Source: GCA-2794515 sp034436155
GTDB lineage: Bacteria; Chloroflexota; Anaerolineae; Aggregatilineales; Phototrophicaceae
DNA: 64,000 nt
Direction of reading: 5' to 3'
Assembly (NCBI GenBank): GCA_034436155.1
Contig: DAOTVP010000021.1
Location: 3,655-67,654, forward strand
In this document: positions 17,324-25,699 of the stretch, piece by piece
Layout of the letters: each line of letters starts with the position of its first letter
Numbering within the stretch: position 1 is the stretch's first letter
The notes under the pieces: generated by a model
What the model saw: the letters and a program-made list of their open reading frames with translations, nothing else
What the model was told of the DNA's origin: nothing
Databases searched by the model: none
Position numbers and translations under genes: made by a program

Positions 17324-19027
17324 ATGACACAGCTCATTTCTCCCTATGGTAACACACTTGTTAATTTGCTGGTATCACCAGACCAACTCGCAGAAAAAAC
17401 TGCCCATGCAAAAACATTGCCCGTTGTGAATTTATCGGCACGGGCGTTATGCGATTTTGAATTATTGGCGACAGGTGCGTTTTCGCCATTGACCCGTTTC
17501 ATGAACAAAGCCGATTTTGAAGCGGTGGTACACACCATGCGCCTCGCCGACGGCACGTTGTTCCCCATACCAATTACGTTACCCGTCCCCGATAACGCCA
17601 ACCTAACGCTCGATAGCGAGGTGGCGTTGGCGGATGAACGCAATAATTTGCTGGCGATTATGCGCCTCGAAGAATTATACACATGGGATTACGAGACCAC
17701 CGCCCGCGAGGTATTCGGCACGCTCGACACCCGTCACCCGATTGTCGCCGAGATGACGCGCTGGCATAAATGGTTCGCATCGGGCGCGTTAGAAGTCCTC
17801 AGCCTGCCCAAGCATTACGATTTTGTGCATTTGCGCCGTACTCCTGCCGAAGTCCGTGCCGAACTCGCCGCATTTGGCAAATCCAACGTGGTCGCATTCC
17901 AAACGCGCAACCCCTTACATCGCGCTCACGAAGAATTGACCAAACGCGCCGCCCGTTCCATAGACGGCACGTTGTTGTTGCATCCTGTGGTTGGCATGAC
18001 CAAACCGGGCGATGTTGACCATTACACCCGCGTGCGGACGTACCGCGCCTTAGTCGAAAATCATTATCAACCCAAAGAGGTGTTGTTATCGCTCCTCAAT
18101 TTAGCCATGCGGATGGGCGGACCGCGGGAGGCGGTTTGGCACGCCATCATCCGCCGTAATCACGGTGCGAATCACTTCATCGTCGGGCGTGACCACGCCG
18201 GACCGGGCAACGATTCGACAGGCAAACCGTTTTACGGTCCGTATGATGCTCAGGAATTGGTATCGCAATTTGCCGATGAAATCGGCGTGAAGATGATCCC
18301 GTTCAAAGAATTGGTCTATCTGGCAGAAGAAAATCGCTACGAAGAAGAGGACAAAGTGCCAGCAGGCGCAACCGTGAAAAAAATCTCTGGCACGCAAGTG
18401 CGCGAAGATTATCTGGGCAAGGGGGTGCAGTTGCCCGCGTGGTTCACGCATAAAGAAGTGGCAGAAGTGTTGGCAGAAAGTTACCCGCCCTTGCACCGTC
18501 AGGGCTTTGTGGTGTGGTTTACGGGGTTAAGCGGGTCTGGAAAATCCACCACCGCCGAAATTTTTTCGGTGTTGTTGCTGGAACACGGTCGCCAAGCCAC
18601 CATGTTGGATGGGGATGTTGTCCGTCAACACCTCTCCAAAGGGCTGGGATTCAGCGCAGAAGACCGCGATACCAACATCCGCCGTATCGGATTTGTCGCC
18701 AGTGAAATTGCGCGTCATGGCGGGGCGGTGATATGCGCGGCGATTAGCCCGTATCGTGCCACTCGTGACGAAGTGCGGGCGATGGTCGGCGAAAATTTCA
18801 TCGAAGTGTTCGTGGATACGCCGATTGAAGTGTGTGAAGAGCGCGACATCAAAGGCATGTATGCCAAAGCGCGTCGTGGTGAAATCAAAGGATTCACAGG
18901 CGTGGATGACCCATACGAAGCCCCACTCAAACCCGAAGTCGTGTTGACCACCACCGACCATACCCCCGAACAAAACGCGCATAAACTCATCGCCTATCTG
19001 CGCTCACGCGGATTTTTGCATGGGTGA
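17324..19027 (+). CDS. Bifunctional sulfate adenylyltransferase / APS kinase
   Basis: 567 residues, joining ATP sulfurylase (residues 1-385) and APS kinase (from about 394) to make PAPS from sulfate. FQTRNPLHRAHEELT and GRDHAGPGNDS are the sulfurylase HxxH and GRDHAG motifs. GLSGSGKSTTAEIF is the kinase P-loop, intact, and FVDTPIEVCEERDIKG is the following APS kinase region. ATG 17324 follows AAAGG. It is divergent from rfaE2 with about 75 nt between starts. This fused order is known in Chloroflexota and Aquificota. No reductase or sulfotransferase is nearby. Confidence 0.93.
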   Translation: MTQLISPYGNTLVNLLVSPDQLAEKTAHAKTLPVVNLSARALCDFELLATGAFSPLTRFMNKADFEAVVHTMRLADGTLFPIPITLPVPDNANLTLDSEVALADERNNLLAIMRLEELYTWDYETTAREVFGTLDTRHPIVAEMTRWHKWFASGALEVLSLPKHYDFVHLRRTPAEVRAELAAFGKSNVVAFQTRNPLHRAHEELTKRAARSIDGTLLLHPVVGMTKPGDVDHYTRVRTYRALVENHYQPKEVLLSLLNLAMRMGGPREAVWHAIIRRNHGANHFIVGRDHAGPGNDSTGKPFYGPYDAQELVSQFADEIGVKMIPFKELVYLAEENRYEEEDKVPAGATVKKISGTQVREDYLGKGVQLPAWFTHKEVAEVLAESYPPLHRQGFVVWFTGLSGSGKSTTAEIFSVLLLEHGRQATMLDGDVVRQHLSKGLGFSAEDRDTNIRRIGFVASEIARHGGAVICAAISPYRATRDEVRAMVGENFIEVFVDTPIEVCEERDIKGMYAKARRGEIKGFTGVDDPYEAPLKPEVVLTTTDHTPEQNAHKLIAYLRSRGFLHG

Positions 19028-19058
19028 TGCGTCATAAAACATGGTATAAAGTATAGCA

Positions 19059-19158
19059 GTGGACGACATACGCCCTATGGGCTAGTCGTCCATTACACGA
19101 AGCCTAGTTTGCGGGATGTAATGGCTGACTAGAGGCTTCAGCCTCGTATGTCAGCCAC
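19059..19158. repeat. Paired-hairpin element, copy 1
   Basis: Two hairpins (19060-19092 and 19122-19157) in inverted orientation. Outer stems TGGACGAC/GTCGTCCA and TGGCTGAC/GTCAGCCA differ in sequence but both pair fully. Both have ATA opposite CTA as an internal loop, and both have a GTAAT foot facing the centre. The whole element has terminal inverted repeats GTGG..GACATACG. It lies between the convergent sulfurylase and manA genes. Confidence 0.85.
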
Positions 19159-19177
19159 AAAATGTTGGATAAATTGA

Positions 19178-20134
19178 TTACCACGCCACCAACATCTTGC
19201 CGTCACCCGTCACCGTATATGTCCCCACACAGGCGGGGATGAGCGCCGTCTTGCCTAAACCCAGCGCATAATCATTCCCATCGGCATGAATGGTCAGATT
19301 TCCGCCGATATTGGTGATGCCATGAAAGGTCGTGCCACCTGTATCCAATCGAGTAGGGGAGTCGGATTTGACCTGATAAAACAGCGTGTGGAAAAAATCC
19401 GTTTCGAGCATGGGCGCGTTATCGCCGTCTAACGGCGTATGCGTAATGACAGGCAAGCTGGATAAATTCGAGACTTTTACCCCTTTTTCGATGTGTAACG
19501 GGCGTGGCGTGCCGTCTAAATCCATCCGTCCCCAATCGTATAGACGATAGGTTGTATCGGATGATTGTTGCACCTCGTATAACACGATGCCCGGTCCAAT
19601 GGCGTGGATGGTGTTGGCGGGCATGAATAACACATCCCCTGCTTTGACGGGCGTATACACCAATAACGATTCGAGCGTGTTATCCGCGATTGCCTGCTTG
19701 ACTGCCTCGCGGGGGGTGTTGGGCGTGATTCCTATCACCAATTTGGCATCGGGTTCGGCATGGAGGATAATCCACGCCTCGGTTTTGCCACGCGGTTCAC
19801 CTTCTAACTCTGCCGCTTGTTCATCATTCGGATGCACCTGAACGGATAACCAATCTTCGGCGTGTATAAATTTAACCAACAACGGAAAGCCTTGCGTGGT
19901 ATCGTAAGGTTTACCGAGTAGGGCATCTGGAAATTGGCGCAACAGGTCGCCAACTGTCTGACCCGCATATGCGCCATTATTGATGACACATTCGTCATGC
20001 AATTCCCATGCTTCGCCGTATGGCTCATCGGTCGGTAACGATTTATTCAGGACGGTGTGCAATTTGCGCCCGCCCCATACTTTGACGAGCAAACGCGATT
20101 CGAGTAACAATGGGTATAACGCTGGTGTGGTCAT
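19178..20134 (-). CDS. manA: Mannose-6-phosphate isomerase, type I
   Basis: Interconverts mannose-6-P and fructose-6-P with Zn2+. About 318 residues. KVWGGRKL near the start, LLVKFIHAEDWLSVQVHPND with the Gln-x-His ligands, GKTEAWIIL with the Glu, and FMPANTIHAIGPGIVLYEVQ with the last His. ATG 20134 is chosen because CACAAGGA precedes it; the frame upstream to 20203 has no ribosome site. The length suits the short bacterial form. It supplies mannose-6-P for glycan synthesis. Confidence 0.92.
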   Translation of the reverse strand: MTTPALYPLLLESRLLVKVWGGRKLHTVLNKSLPTDEPYGEAWELHDECVINNGAYAGQTVGDLLRQFPDALLGKPYDTTQGFPLLVKFIHAEDWLSVQVHPNDEQAAELEGEPRGKTEAWIILHAEPDAKLVIGITPNTPREAVKQAIADNTLESLLVYTPVKAGDVLFMPANTIHAIGPGIVLYEVQQSSDTTYRLYDWGRMDLDGTPRPLHIEKGVKVSNLSSLPVITHTPLDGDNAPMLETDFFHTLFYQVKSDSPTRLDTGGTTFHGITNIGGNLTIHADGNDYALGLGKTALIPACVGTYTVTGDGKMLVAW

Positions 20135-20260
20135 AGATTTTATCCTTGTGATTAGGTACTCATTCAGCACGAATTTGTGACGAAATCGTAATCGTAGTCG
20201 CACTTATGCTTATAATACCCTATAATTCTGGTAGCATTTATCACCTATTGGCAAGGCTGT

Positions 20261-22480
20261 ATGTCTGACGAATTTTTAGGAAAAACCATCGGCGGGTACG
20301 ACATTATCGAGGTCATCGGGCAGGGTGGCATGTCGAGCGTGTATCGCGCCTTGCAACATTCGATGAATCGCATGGTGGCGCTCAAAATTTTGCCCCGTCA
20401 TCTCATGCGCGATGCCACCTATATCGAGCGATTCAAGCGCGAGGTGAGCATCATCGCCAAACTTGAACATCGTAATATCGTCCCTGTGTATGATTATGGC
20501 GAACATGACGGACAGCCCTATATCGCCATGCGGTATATGGCGGGTGGCTCTGTTGATGATTTGCTCCAGAATGGGGCGATGGATGAGCGCAAAATTTTAG
20601 ACATCCTGTATCAAATTGCGCCCGCACTCGATTACGCTCATAGCAAACAGGTGCTTCATCGTGACCTCAAGCCGAGCAACATCTTGCTCGATGAAGCGGG
20701 TGGGGCATACATCACCGATTTTGGCATTGCCCGCGTGCTGAATGAATCGGGCGATAAAATCACCACGCAGGGCGTTGTCGGCACACCCAGTTACATGAGT
20801 CCCGAACAAGCGCAGGGGCAGGTGTTGGATGGGCGTAGCGATGTGTATTCATTGGCGGTGATGCTATTCGAGATGGCGACTGGTCGCCGTCCGTTTGAAA
20901 ATGATACCCCCTATAGCATCGCCGTCATGCAAGTGACCACACCGCCACCCAATCCGCGTAGCATCCGTAAAGAGATCAGCCCATCGCTAGAGGCAGTCAT
21001 CCTCAAGGGGTTACGAAAAAAACGCGAAGACCGCTATCAAACTGCCGAAGAATTGTTGGCGGCGGTCGAAAAAGCGGTGGAACAACCGCTCCTCATCCAA
21101 GACGATACCCAACGCGGTGTCGCTTCGTCTATCCTGATGGATACCACGCCATCGGAATTGTTGCCCCAAGAAAATACACCTGTCCGCGTGATTTTTAGCC
21201 CACCCTCGAATGCCCCTGTGATTTATGCCCCACCACAAGGTGGCTCATCGGGCATGAGTGCGCCTGTGCGCCAAGCCCGATCGGGCAAACTCAAAAAACG
21301 CAAACCCCGTACCAATTGGGTCATCAGTTTGTTGTTGGGCAGTATCATCGGTTGTGGCTTGTTGACCATCATCGCGGGTGTGGGATTTGTGATGTTGCGC
21401 GATTTACTCAATCCCGAATCATCCCCTGAAGCCATCACCCTCACGCCCGAAGCGACAACCGATGTATCTGCTCCCACGCGCCTTATCCCCACCCTAGACC
21501 CTACCAGCCAAGCCGCCCGCGATGCCATTTTAGGTGATGAGACCGATGATTCACCCGTGTCGCTCACAGACGCATCGCCATTCATCACAGCGACCTATGC
21601 CCCTGTCGGCGTGCGTGAAGAGACCCCGTTTTCCCCTACCCTACCCGCCTTTTCGTTGGGGCAGGGGCAGTTGATTTATTTCGCACTGCGCGAGGAACGA
21701 TATGACCTGTATCTATACCGTTTCGATACCAACACCGAAACCCGCCTGACGGTAGATAGCGCCCGCAATTCGTATCCTGTCGCCTCGCCTGATGGACGGT
21801 TTATCGCCTTTCAATCGGATAGGGATGGTGATTTTGAAATTTATGTCTTAGAAATCGCCACCAATGAAATCCGTCAATTGACCCATAATACCGTCAGCGA
21901 CCGCTTGGCAACATGGTCGCCCGATGGCGAATGGGTGGCATATTCATCCGATACCAACAACAACGGCGCTCATGATTTGTATCGTGTGCCTGCAACGGGT
22001 GGTGAACCCGAATTGTTGTATAGCGATGGCAACCGCAACAGTCATGCCCGTTATAGCAATAGCGGACGCTATATCGTGTTCACTACGGGGTCTGTCCTCG
22101 ATGCGGATACGTGGGAAATCGCCATTTTGGATATTCAAACCCGCGCTGTCCGTTATCTGACTGATAACGATGTGAGCGACTCGTTCCCGTCTTTTAGCCC
22201 TGATGATAGCACCATCATTTATTCAAGTATCGGACGGGGTAATGGTGCAATTTACACCATCCCGTCTGATGGTGTCGGTTTTCCGACCTTGTTATACGAT
22301 GGTGTTGGCTATGATTGGGGCGCGAGTTATAGCCCCGATGGGCGCTATGTCGCTTTCACGGGCGAGATTCAAAACGAATCGCTGATTTATGTGATGAATA
22401 GCGATGGGAGCAATGTGCAACGCATCGCCACCATCAACGGATTTTATCCGTCATGGATGCCCGTCCATGCCTCCTCATGA
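20261..22480 (+). CDS. Transmembrane Ser/Thr kinase with PD40 beta-propeller
   Basis: 739 residues. Kinase domain at 10-270: IGQGGMSSVYRA, VALKIL, HRDLKPSNILLDE, DFGIA and GTPSYMSPEQA, with all catalytic residues present. A Pro-rich juxtamembrane stretch, a membrane helix at about 350-373 (VISLLLGSIIGCGLLTII), then an external WD40-like PD40/TolB propeller from about 470 with repeated SPDGRFIAF, WSPDGEWVAY and FSPDDSTIIY blades. It is likely an envelope sensor. The GntR gene begins inside its last five codons. Confidence 0.93.
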   Translation: MSDEFLGKTIGGYDIIEVIGQGGMSSVYRALQHSMNRMVALKILPRHLMRDATYIERFKREVSIIAKLEHRNIVPVYDYGEHDGQPYIAMRYMAGGSVDDLLQNGAMDERKILDILYQIAPALDYAHSKQVLHRDLKPSNILLDEAGGAYITDFGIARVLNESGDKITTQGVVGTPSYMSPEQAQGQVLDGRSDVYSLAVMLFEMATGRRPFENDTPYSIAVMQVTTPPPNPRSIRKEISPSLEAVILKGLRKKREDRYQTAEELLAAVEKAVEQPLLIQDDTQRGVASSILMDTTPSELLPQENTPVRVIFSPPSNAPVIYAPPQGGSSGMSAPVRQARSGKLKKRKPRTNWVISLLLGSIIGCGLLTIIAGVGFVMLRDLLNPESSPEAITLTPEATTDVSAPTRLIPTLDPTSQAARDAILGDETDDSPVSLTDASPFITATYAPVGVREETPFSPTLPAFSLGQGQLIYFALREERYDLYLYRFDTNTETRLTVDSARNSYPVASPDGRFIAFQSDRDGDFEIYVLEIATNEIRQLTHNTVSDRLATWSPDGEWVAYSSDTNNNGAHDLYRVPATGGEPELLYSDGNRNSHARYSNSGRYIVFTTGSVLDADTWEIAILDIQTRAVRYLTDNDVSDSFPSFSPDDSTIIYSSIGRGNGAIYTIPSDGVGFPTLLYDGVGYDWGASYSPDGRYVAFTGEIQNESLIYVMNSDGSNVQRIATINGFYPSWMPVHASS

Positions 22481-23147
22481 CTCCTCCGCTACCCTTGCCC
22501 AGATTGTCGCCGATACCATTCGGGAACAACTACGTGATGGCGTGTATCGGTGCGGTGATAAATTAACCGAACTCACCATCTCCAAAGAATTGGCGATCAG
22601 TCAAAATACCGCCCGCGATGCGCTGAATATCCTCATCACCGAAGGCTGGCTGATAAAACGCCCGCGTCATGGCATCACCGTCAGACAATTCACCAGCGCC
22701 ACTGCCGAAGAATTGTTCACCCTATGGGGAACACTGGAAAAATTGGTGATCCAGTGGGTGATGCAGACCATCACCAGCGCCGAAATCGCCCATATCCGTC
22801 GCCTGTTGGCGCTCGCGCTCGACCAAGCCATACATCACCATATCCGTGATTTTCTGAATACACGGTTTGAGGTGCATCATTTTTTATTGGGTTTGATAGA
22901 TAAACCCCAAACCAGCACCATTTTGAACCAAATTTACAATCAGGTGTGGTTGCTCGAAGTGATACGCATGAATTATGCGCCTCGTAATGCTGTTCATCAA
23001 CGCCATTTGTTGAATGATTATGAGGCGGTGTGTCGGTTGATAGCGGAGCGCGATGTGCCTGGTGCAAGCGAGGCGATGTATGCCCTCATCCTGAACGATG
23101 CCAAACCCTTATTCCCCGTGCTGGATTTGGTTAGAGATGCCGATTAA
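22467..23147 (+). CDS. GntR-family transcriptional regulator (FCD-like)
   Basis: 226 residues from ATG 22467, which overlaps the kinase gene by 14 nt. Residues ~8-75 form the winged helix (ISKELAISQNTARDALNILI, then GWLIKRPRHGITVRQF). The C-terminal all-helical part has the FCD pattern of acidic and His residues (DFLNTRFEVHHFLLGLID, then NAVHQRHLLNDYEAV). FCD regulators bind small carboxylates or sugars. Its target is not obvious; the overlap with the kinase suggests one transcript. It converges on the next gene with the stops sharing TTAA. Confidence 0.88.
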   Translation: MPPHDSSATLAQIVADTIREQLRDGVYRCGDKLTELTISKELAISQNTARDALNILITEGWLIKRPRHGITVRQFTSATAEELFTLWGTLEKLVIQWVMQTITSAEIAHIRRLLALALDQAIHHHIRDFLNTRFEVHHFLLGLIDKPQTSTILNQIYNQVWLLEVIRMNYAPRNAVHQRHLLNDYEAVCRLIAERDVPGASEAMYALILNDAKPLFPVLDLVRDAD

Positions 23148-23521
23148 GTGCTGATGATATGTGCTGGGTCGAGAAATTCGCCAACATCTGGAATTTGGTC
23201 ATCTGTGAGTTGGTCAGTCGGTATGGTTTGAACAATAACAGACTTTGGTTGCTTCGTTGGAATTTTTACCCAAAACACAAAACCATCTTCCGCATATTTG
23301 AAAATATCGTGCAAATCTATTGTCCTAGAACGGGCTTGTTCAAAGCGAGATGGTGATATAGGGGCATATAACCACGTCTCATAATCGGGATGAACTGTTT
23401 CTTGAACCACTATATAATGGGTATAGGTGGCATTGCGACACGCAAATAGCAGGGGTTTGTCGTGATATTCATAAATTTCGATAATGTCTAGTTTTCCAAG
23501 CAATGTGTTTTGTGGTAACAC
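23144..23521 (-). CDS. Small conserved protein, DUF6575-like
   Basis: 125 residues, starting at GTG 23521, which overlaps the upstream gene's TAG by one base. LDIIEIYEYHDKPLLFACRN is the opening I associate from memory with DUF6575; no catalytic motif is visible. Because the pair is tightly coupled and stands alone between unrelated operons, a toxin-antitoxin or similar two-gene module is possible, but that is only inference from the layout. Confidence 0.65.
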   Translation of the reverse strand: MLPQNTLLGKLDIIEIYEYHDKPLLFACRNATYTHYIVVQETVHPDYETWLYAPISPSRFEQARSRTIDLHDIFKYAEDGFVFWVKIPTKQPKSVIVQTIPTDQLTDDQIPDVGEFLDPAHIIST

Positions 23522-23919
23522 TATTCACCATCCTCAACTTGTATCATCTGAAATAACGCAGGTGCATGAACATCTATTGGTATCCACCAAGTATGATGTG
23601 ATGGATGTGTTTCACTCGGTGTATTTTTCATTTTACCATGATTTTCGTTTAACTTACCTTTTAATATGGGCTTATGGCGCATACTTTTGACTCGTCTTTT
23701 TAATCGTTTTATTCCCTCAATATCCGTGTAAATCGAAATACCGCCCGCCACACATTCACTGACACCATCCCATTGCCTATCAGGATACAATTCACGATAC
23801 GATAAGAAATCATTGTCATCAAAATTGGGTTTATTCGCTAACCGATAAACAGTGCCATTGGTGAATATAGCATCCTCTGGTGGACAATCATCAGGCAAGT
23901 GTTTGCGCCATTGAGTCAT
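23521..23919 (-). CDS. Small conserved protein paired with the DUF6575-like gene
   Basis: 132 residues. WRKHLPDDCPPEDAIFTNG, SYRELYPDRQW and the C-terminal HHTWWIPIDVHAPALF are distinctive, and I recall similar small proteins in cyanobacteria and other phyla with no known function. No signal peptide or membrane helix. It overlaps the next gene by one base, so the two are translationally coupled. Confidence 0.68.
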   Translation of the reverse strand: MTQWRKHLPDDCPPEDAIFTNGTVYRLANKPNFDDNDFLSYRELYPDRQWDGVSECVAGGISIYTDIEGIKRLKRRVKSMRHKPILKGKLNENHGKMKNTPSETHPSHHTWWIPIDVHAPALFQMIQVEDGE

Positions 23920-23995
23920 AAATTCAAAATCCTCTTTTGTGATGGAGAATACATTCCCGATTGATTGTCACATACGGTAGATGGGAAAGCAATGG

Positions 23996-24105
23996 CTACT
24001 CCAAAAACGCCTTCAGCACGCGATTCAATGTCTCTGGTTGGTCGATATCGACAAAATGGCATCTCGAAGCCCCAATTTTTGACACCAATTGTTTCGGAAA
24101 ATGGA
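23996..24105 (-). pseudogene. C-terminal remnant of an alpha/beta hydrolase
   Basis: An open stretch on the minus strand reads HFPKQLVSKIG, then CHFVDIDQPETLNRVLKAFL, ending at TAG 23996. The last part is the usual ending of alpha/beta hydrolases (His, then QPETxNRxLxxFL). No start or catalytic core is left; the promoter of the ABC operon lies in what was its upstream part. Too short to be sure. Confidence 0.45.
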
Positions 24106-24163
24106 CTTTGGCGTTATAATCACACGTTGTCAATTTCAAGTTTTGATGAAGGCTTTTGATTAT

Positions 24164-25699
24164 ATGACAAATGATGCCCCGATTGTGTTAGAAGTGCGTG
24201 GTCTGACCAAACAATTCCCCGGTGTGTTGGCGAATGACCACATCAACCTCAAATTAAAATTTGGACAGGTGTTGGGTTTGCTAGGCGAAAATGGCGCGGG
24301 CAAATCGACCCTCATGAACCTGATTTATGGCTTATATAAACCCGATGAGGGCGAGATTTTAATCAATGGCACGCCCGTCACTATCCACAACCCCAACGAT
24401 GCCATTCGCTTGGGGATTGGCATGGTGCATCAACATTTTCAACTCGTCCCCGTGTTATCCGTCACCGAAAATATCATGCTCGGCACAGAATCAGTGCGCG
24501 GTCCGTTCCTCAATAAACGGGTGGCGAAAAAACGCATTTTAGACATTTCGGCGCAATATGGTCTACAAGTAGACCCCGATGCGTTGATTCAAGATTTGCC
24601 CGTAGGCGTGCAACAACGGGTAGAAATCATCAAAGCGTTATACCGTGATTGTAAAATCTTGATTTTGGATGAACCCACCGCCGTCCTCACGCCGCAAGAG
24701 ACCGAAGGCTTATTCGAGGTGATGAAAACCCTGACAGAACGCGGTGTGAGCATCATCTTCATCTCGCACAAACTTAAAGAGGTGTTGCGGATTTGTGATG
24801 ATTTGGTGGTGTTGCGTCATGGGCGCGTAGTCGGCGTGGCAGACCCGCGCACCACCACCCAAGAAATGCTCGCTTCGACGATGGTTGGGCGCGAGGTGTT
24901 GCTCCAAGTCGAAAAAGACGTGGCGAACATGGGCGATGTGGTGTTGGATATTCAGCACCTGACCGTGATCGATGATAGGGGCTTAAAAGCCGTCAACGAT
25001 TTATCGTTGCAGGTGCATGAGGGCGAAATTTTGGGTGTTGCTGGCGTGCAAGGCAATGGTCAAACCGAACTTATCGAAGCCATTACTGGATTACGACCGG
25101 TAGAAAGCGGTCATATCCGCCTGAGCGCCATCGACATTACCCACATGACCCCGCGCAAAGTCACACAATCGGGCATATCGCATGTGCCAGAAGACCGTCA
25201 AAAACATGGCATGATAAAAGCATTTTCGATACGCGATAACATGCGCCTGCAAACGTATTACGCCAAACCATTCGCCAGTGGCATCCTCGCCGATGACGAA
25301 GCCATAGACGAAAAATCGCAAGCGTGGATCGAGGCTTACGATGTGCGGACACCCAATATTTATGTCAACATCGGCGCGTTATCGGGCGGGAATCAACAAA
25401 AAGCGGTGGTGGCACGCGAATTTTCGCGCCCGTCGAAATTGCTCATCGCCGCCCAACCGACACGCGGTATTGATGTCGGGTCTATCGAATTCATCCACCG
25501 CCAATTGGTCAAAATGCGTGATGCGGGCGTAGCGGTGTTGCTGGTCAGCACCGAATTGGATGAAATTATGGGACTATCGGATAGAATCGCGGTCATGTAC
25601 GCGGGAAAAATCATAGACATCCTCCCTGGCGAAGGCGCAGACCGCGAAAAAATTGGCTTGCTCATGGCAGGAATCAAAGAAGGGGCGCATCATGACTGA
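24164..25699 (+). CDS. ABC transporter ATPase, nucleoside/simple-sugar type
   Basis: 511 residues with two ABC halves, as in RbsA/MglA and the BMP-linked nucleoside importers. Half 1 has Walker A GLLGENGAGKST and Walker B ILILDEPTAVL. Half 2 (from ~265) has GVAGVQGNGQTELIEAI in place of a strict Walker A and the signature SGGNQQK. ATG 24164 follows AAGG; the upstream frame to 24089 is not needed. A TATAAT at 24115 is a candidate -10. The stop overlaps the permease start. The substrate-binding lipoprotein is not in the window. Confidence 0.92.
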   Translation: MTNDAPIVLEVRGLTKQFPGVLANDHINLKLKFGQVLGLLGENGAGKSTLMNLIYGLYKPDEGEILINGTPVTIHNPNDAIRLGIGMVHQHFQLVPVLSVTENIMLGTESVRGPFLNKRVAKKRILDISAQYGLQVDPDALIQDLPVGVQQRVEIIKALYRDCKILILDEPTAVLTPQETEGLFEVMKTLTERGVSIIFISHKLKEVLRICDDLVVLRHGRVVGVADPRTTTQEMLASTMVGREVLLQVEKDVANMGDVVLDIQHLTVIDDRGLKAVNDLSLQVHEGEILGVAGVQGNGQTELIEAITGLRPVESGHIRLSAIDITHMTPRKVTQSGISHVPEDRQKHGMIKAFSIRDNMRLQTYYAKPFASGILADDEAIDEKSQAWIEAYDVRTPNIYVNIGALSGGNQQKAVVAREFSRPSKLLIAAQPTRGIDVGSIEFIHRQLVKMRDAGVAVLLVSTELDEIMGLSDRIAVMYAGKIIDILPGEGADREKIGLLMAGIKEGAHHD

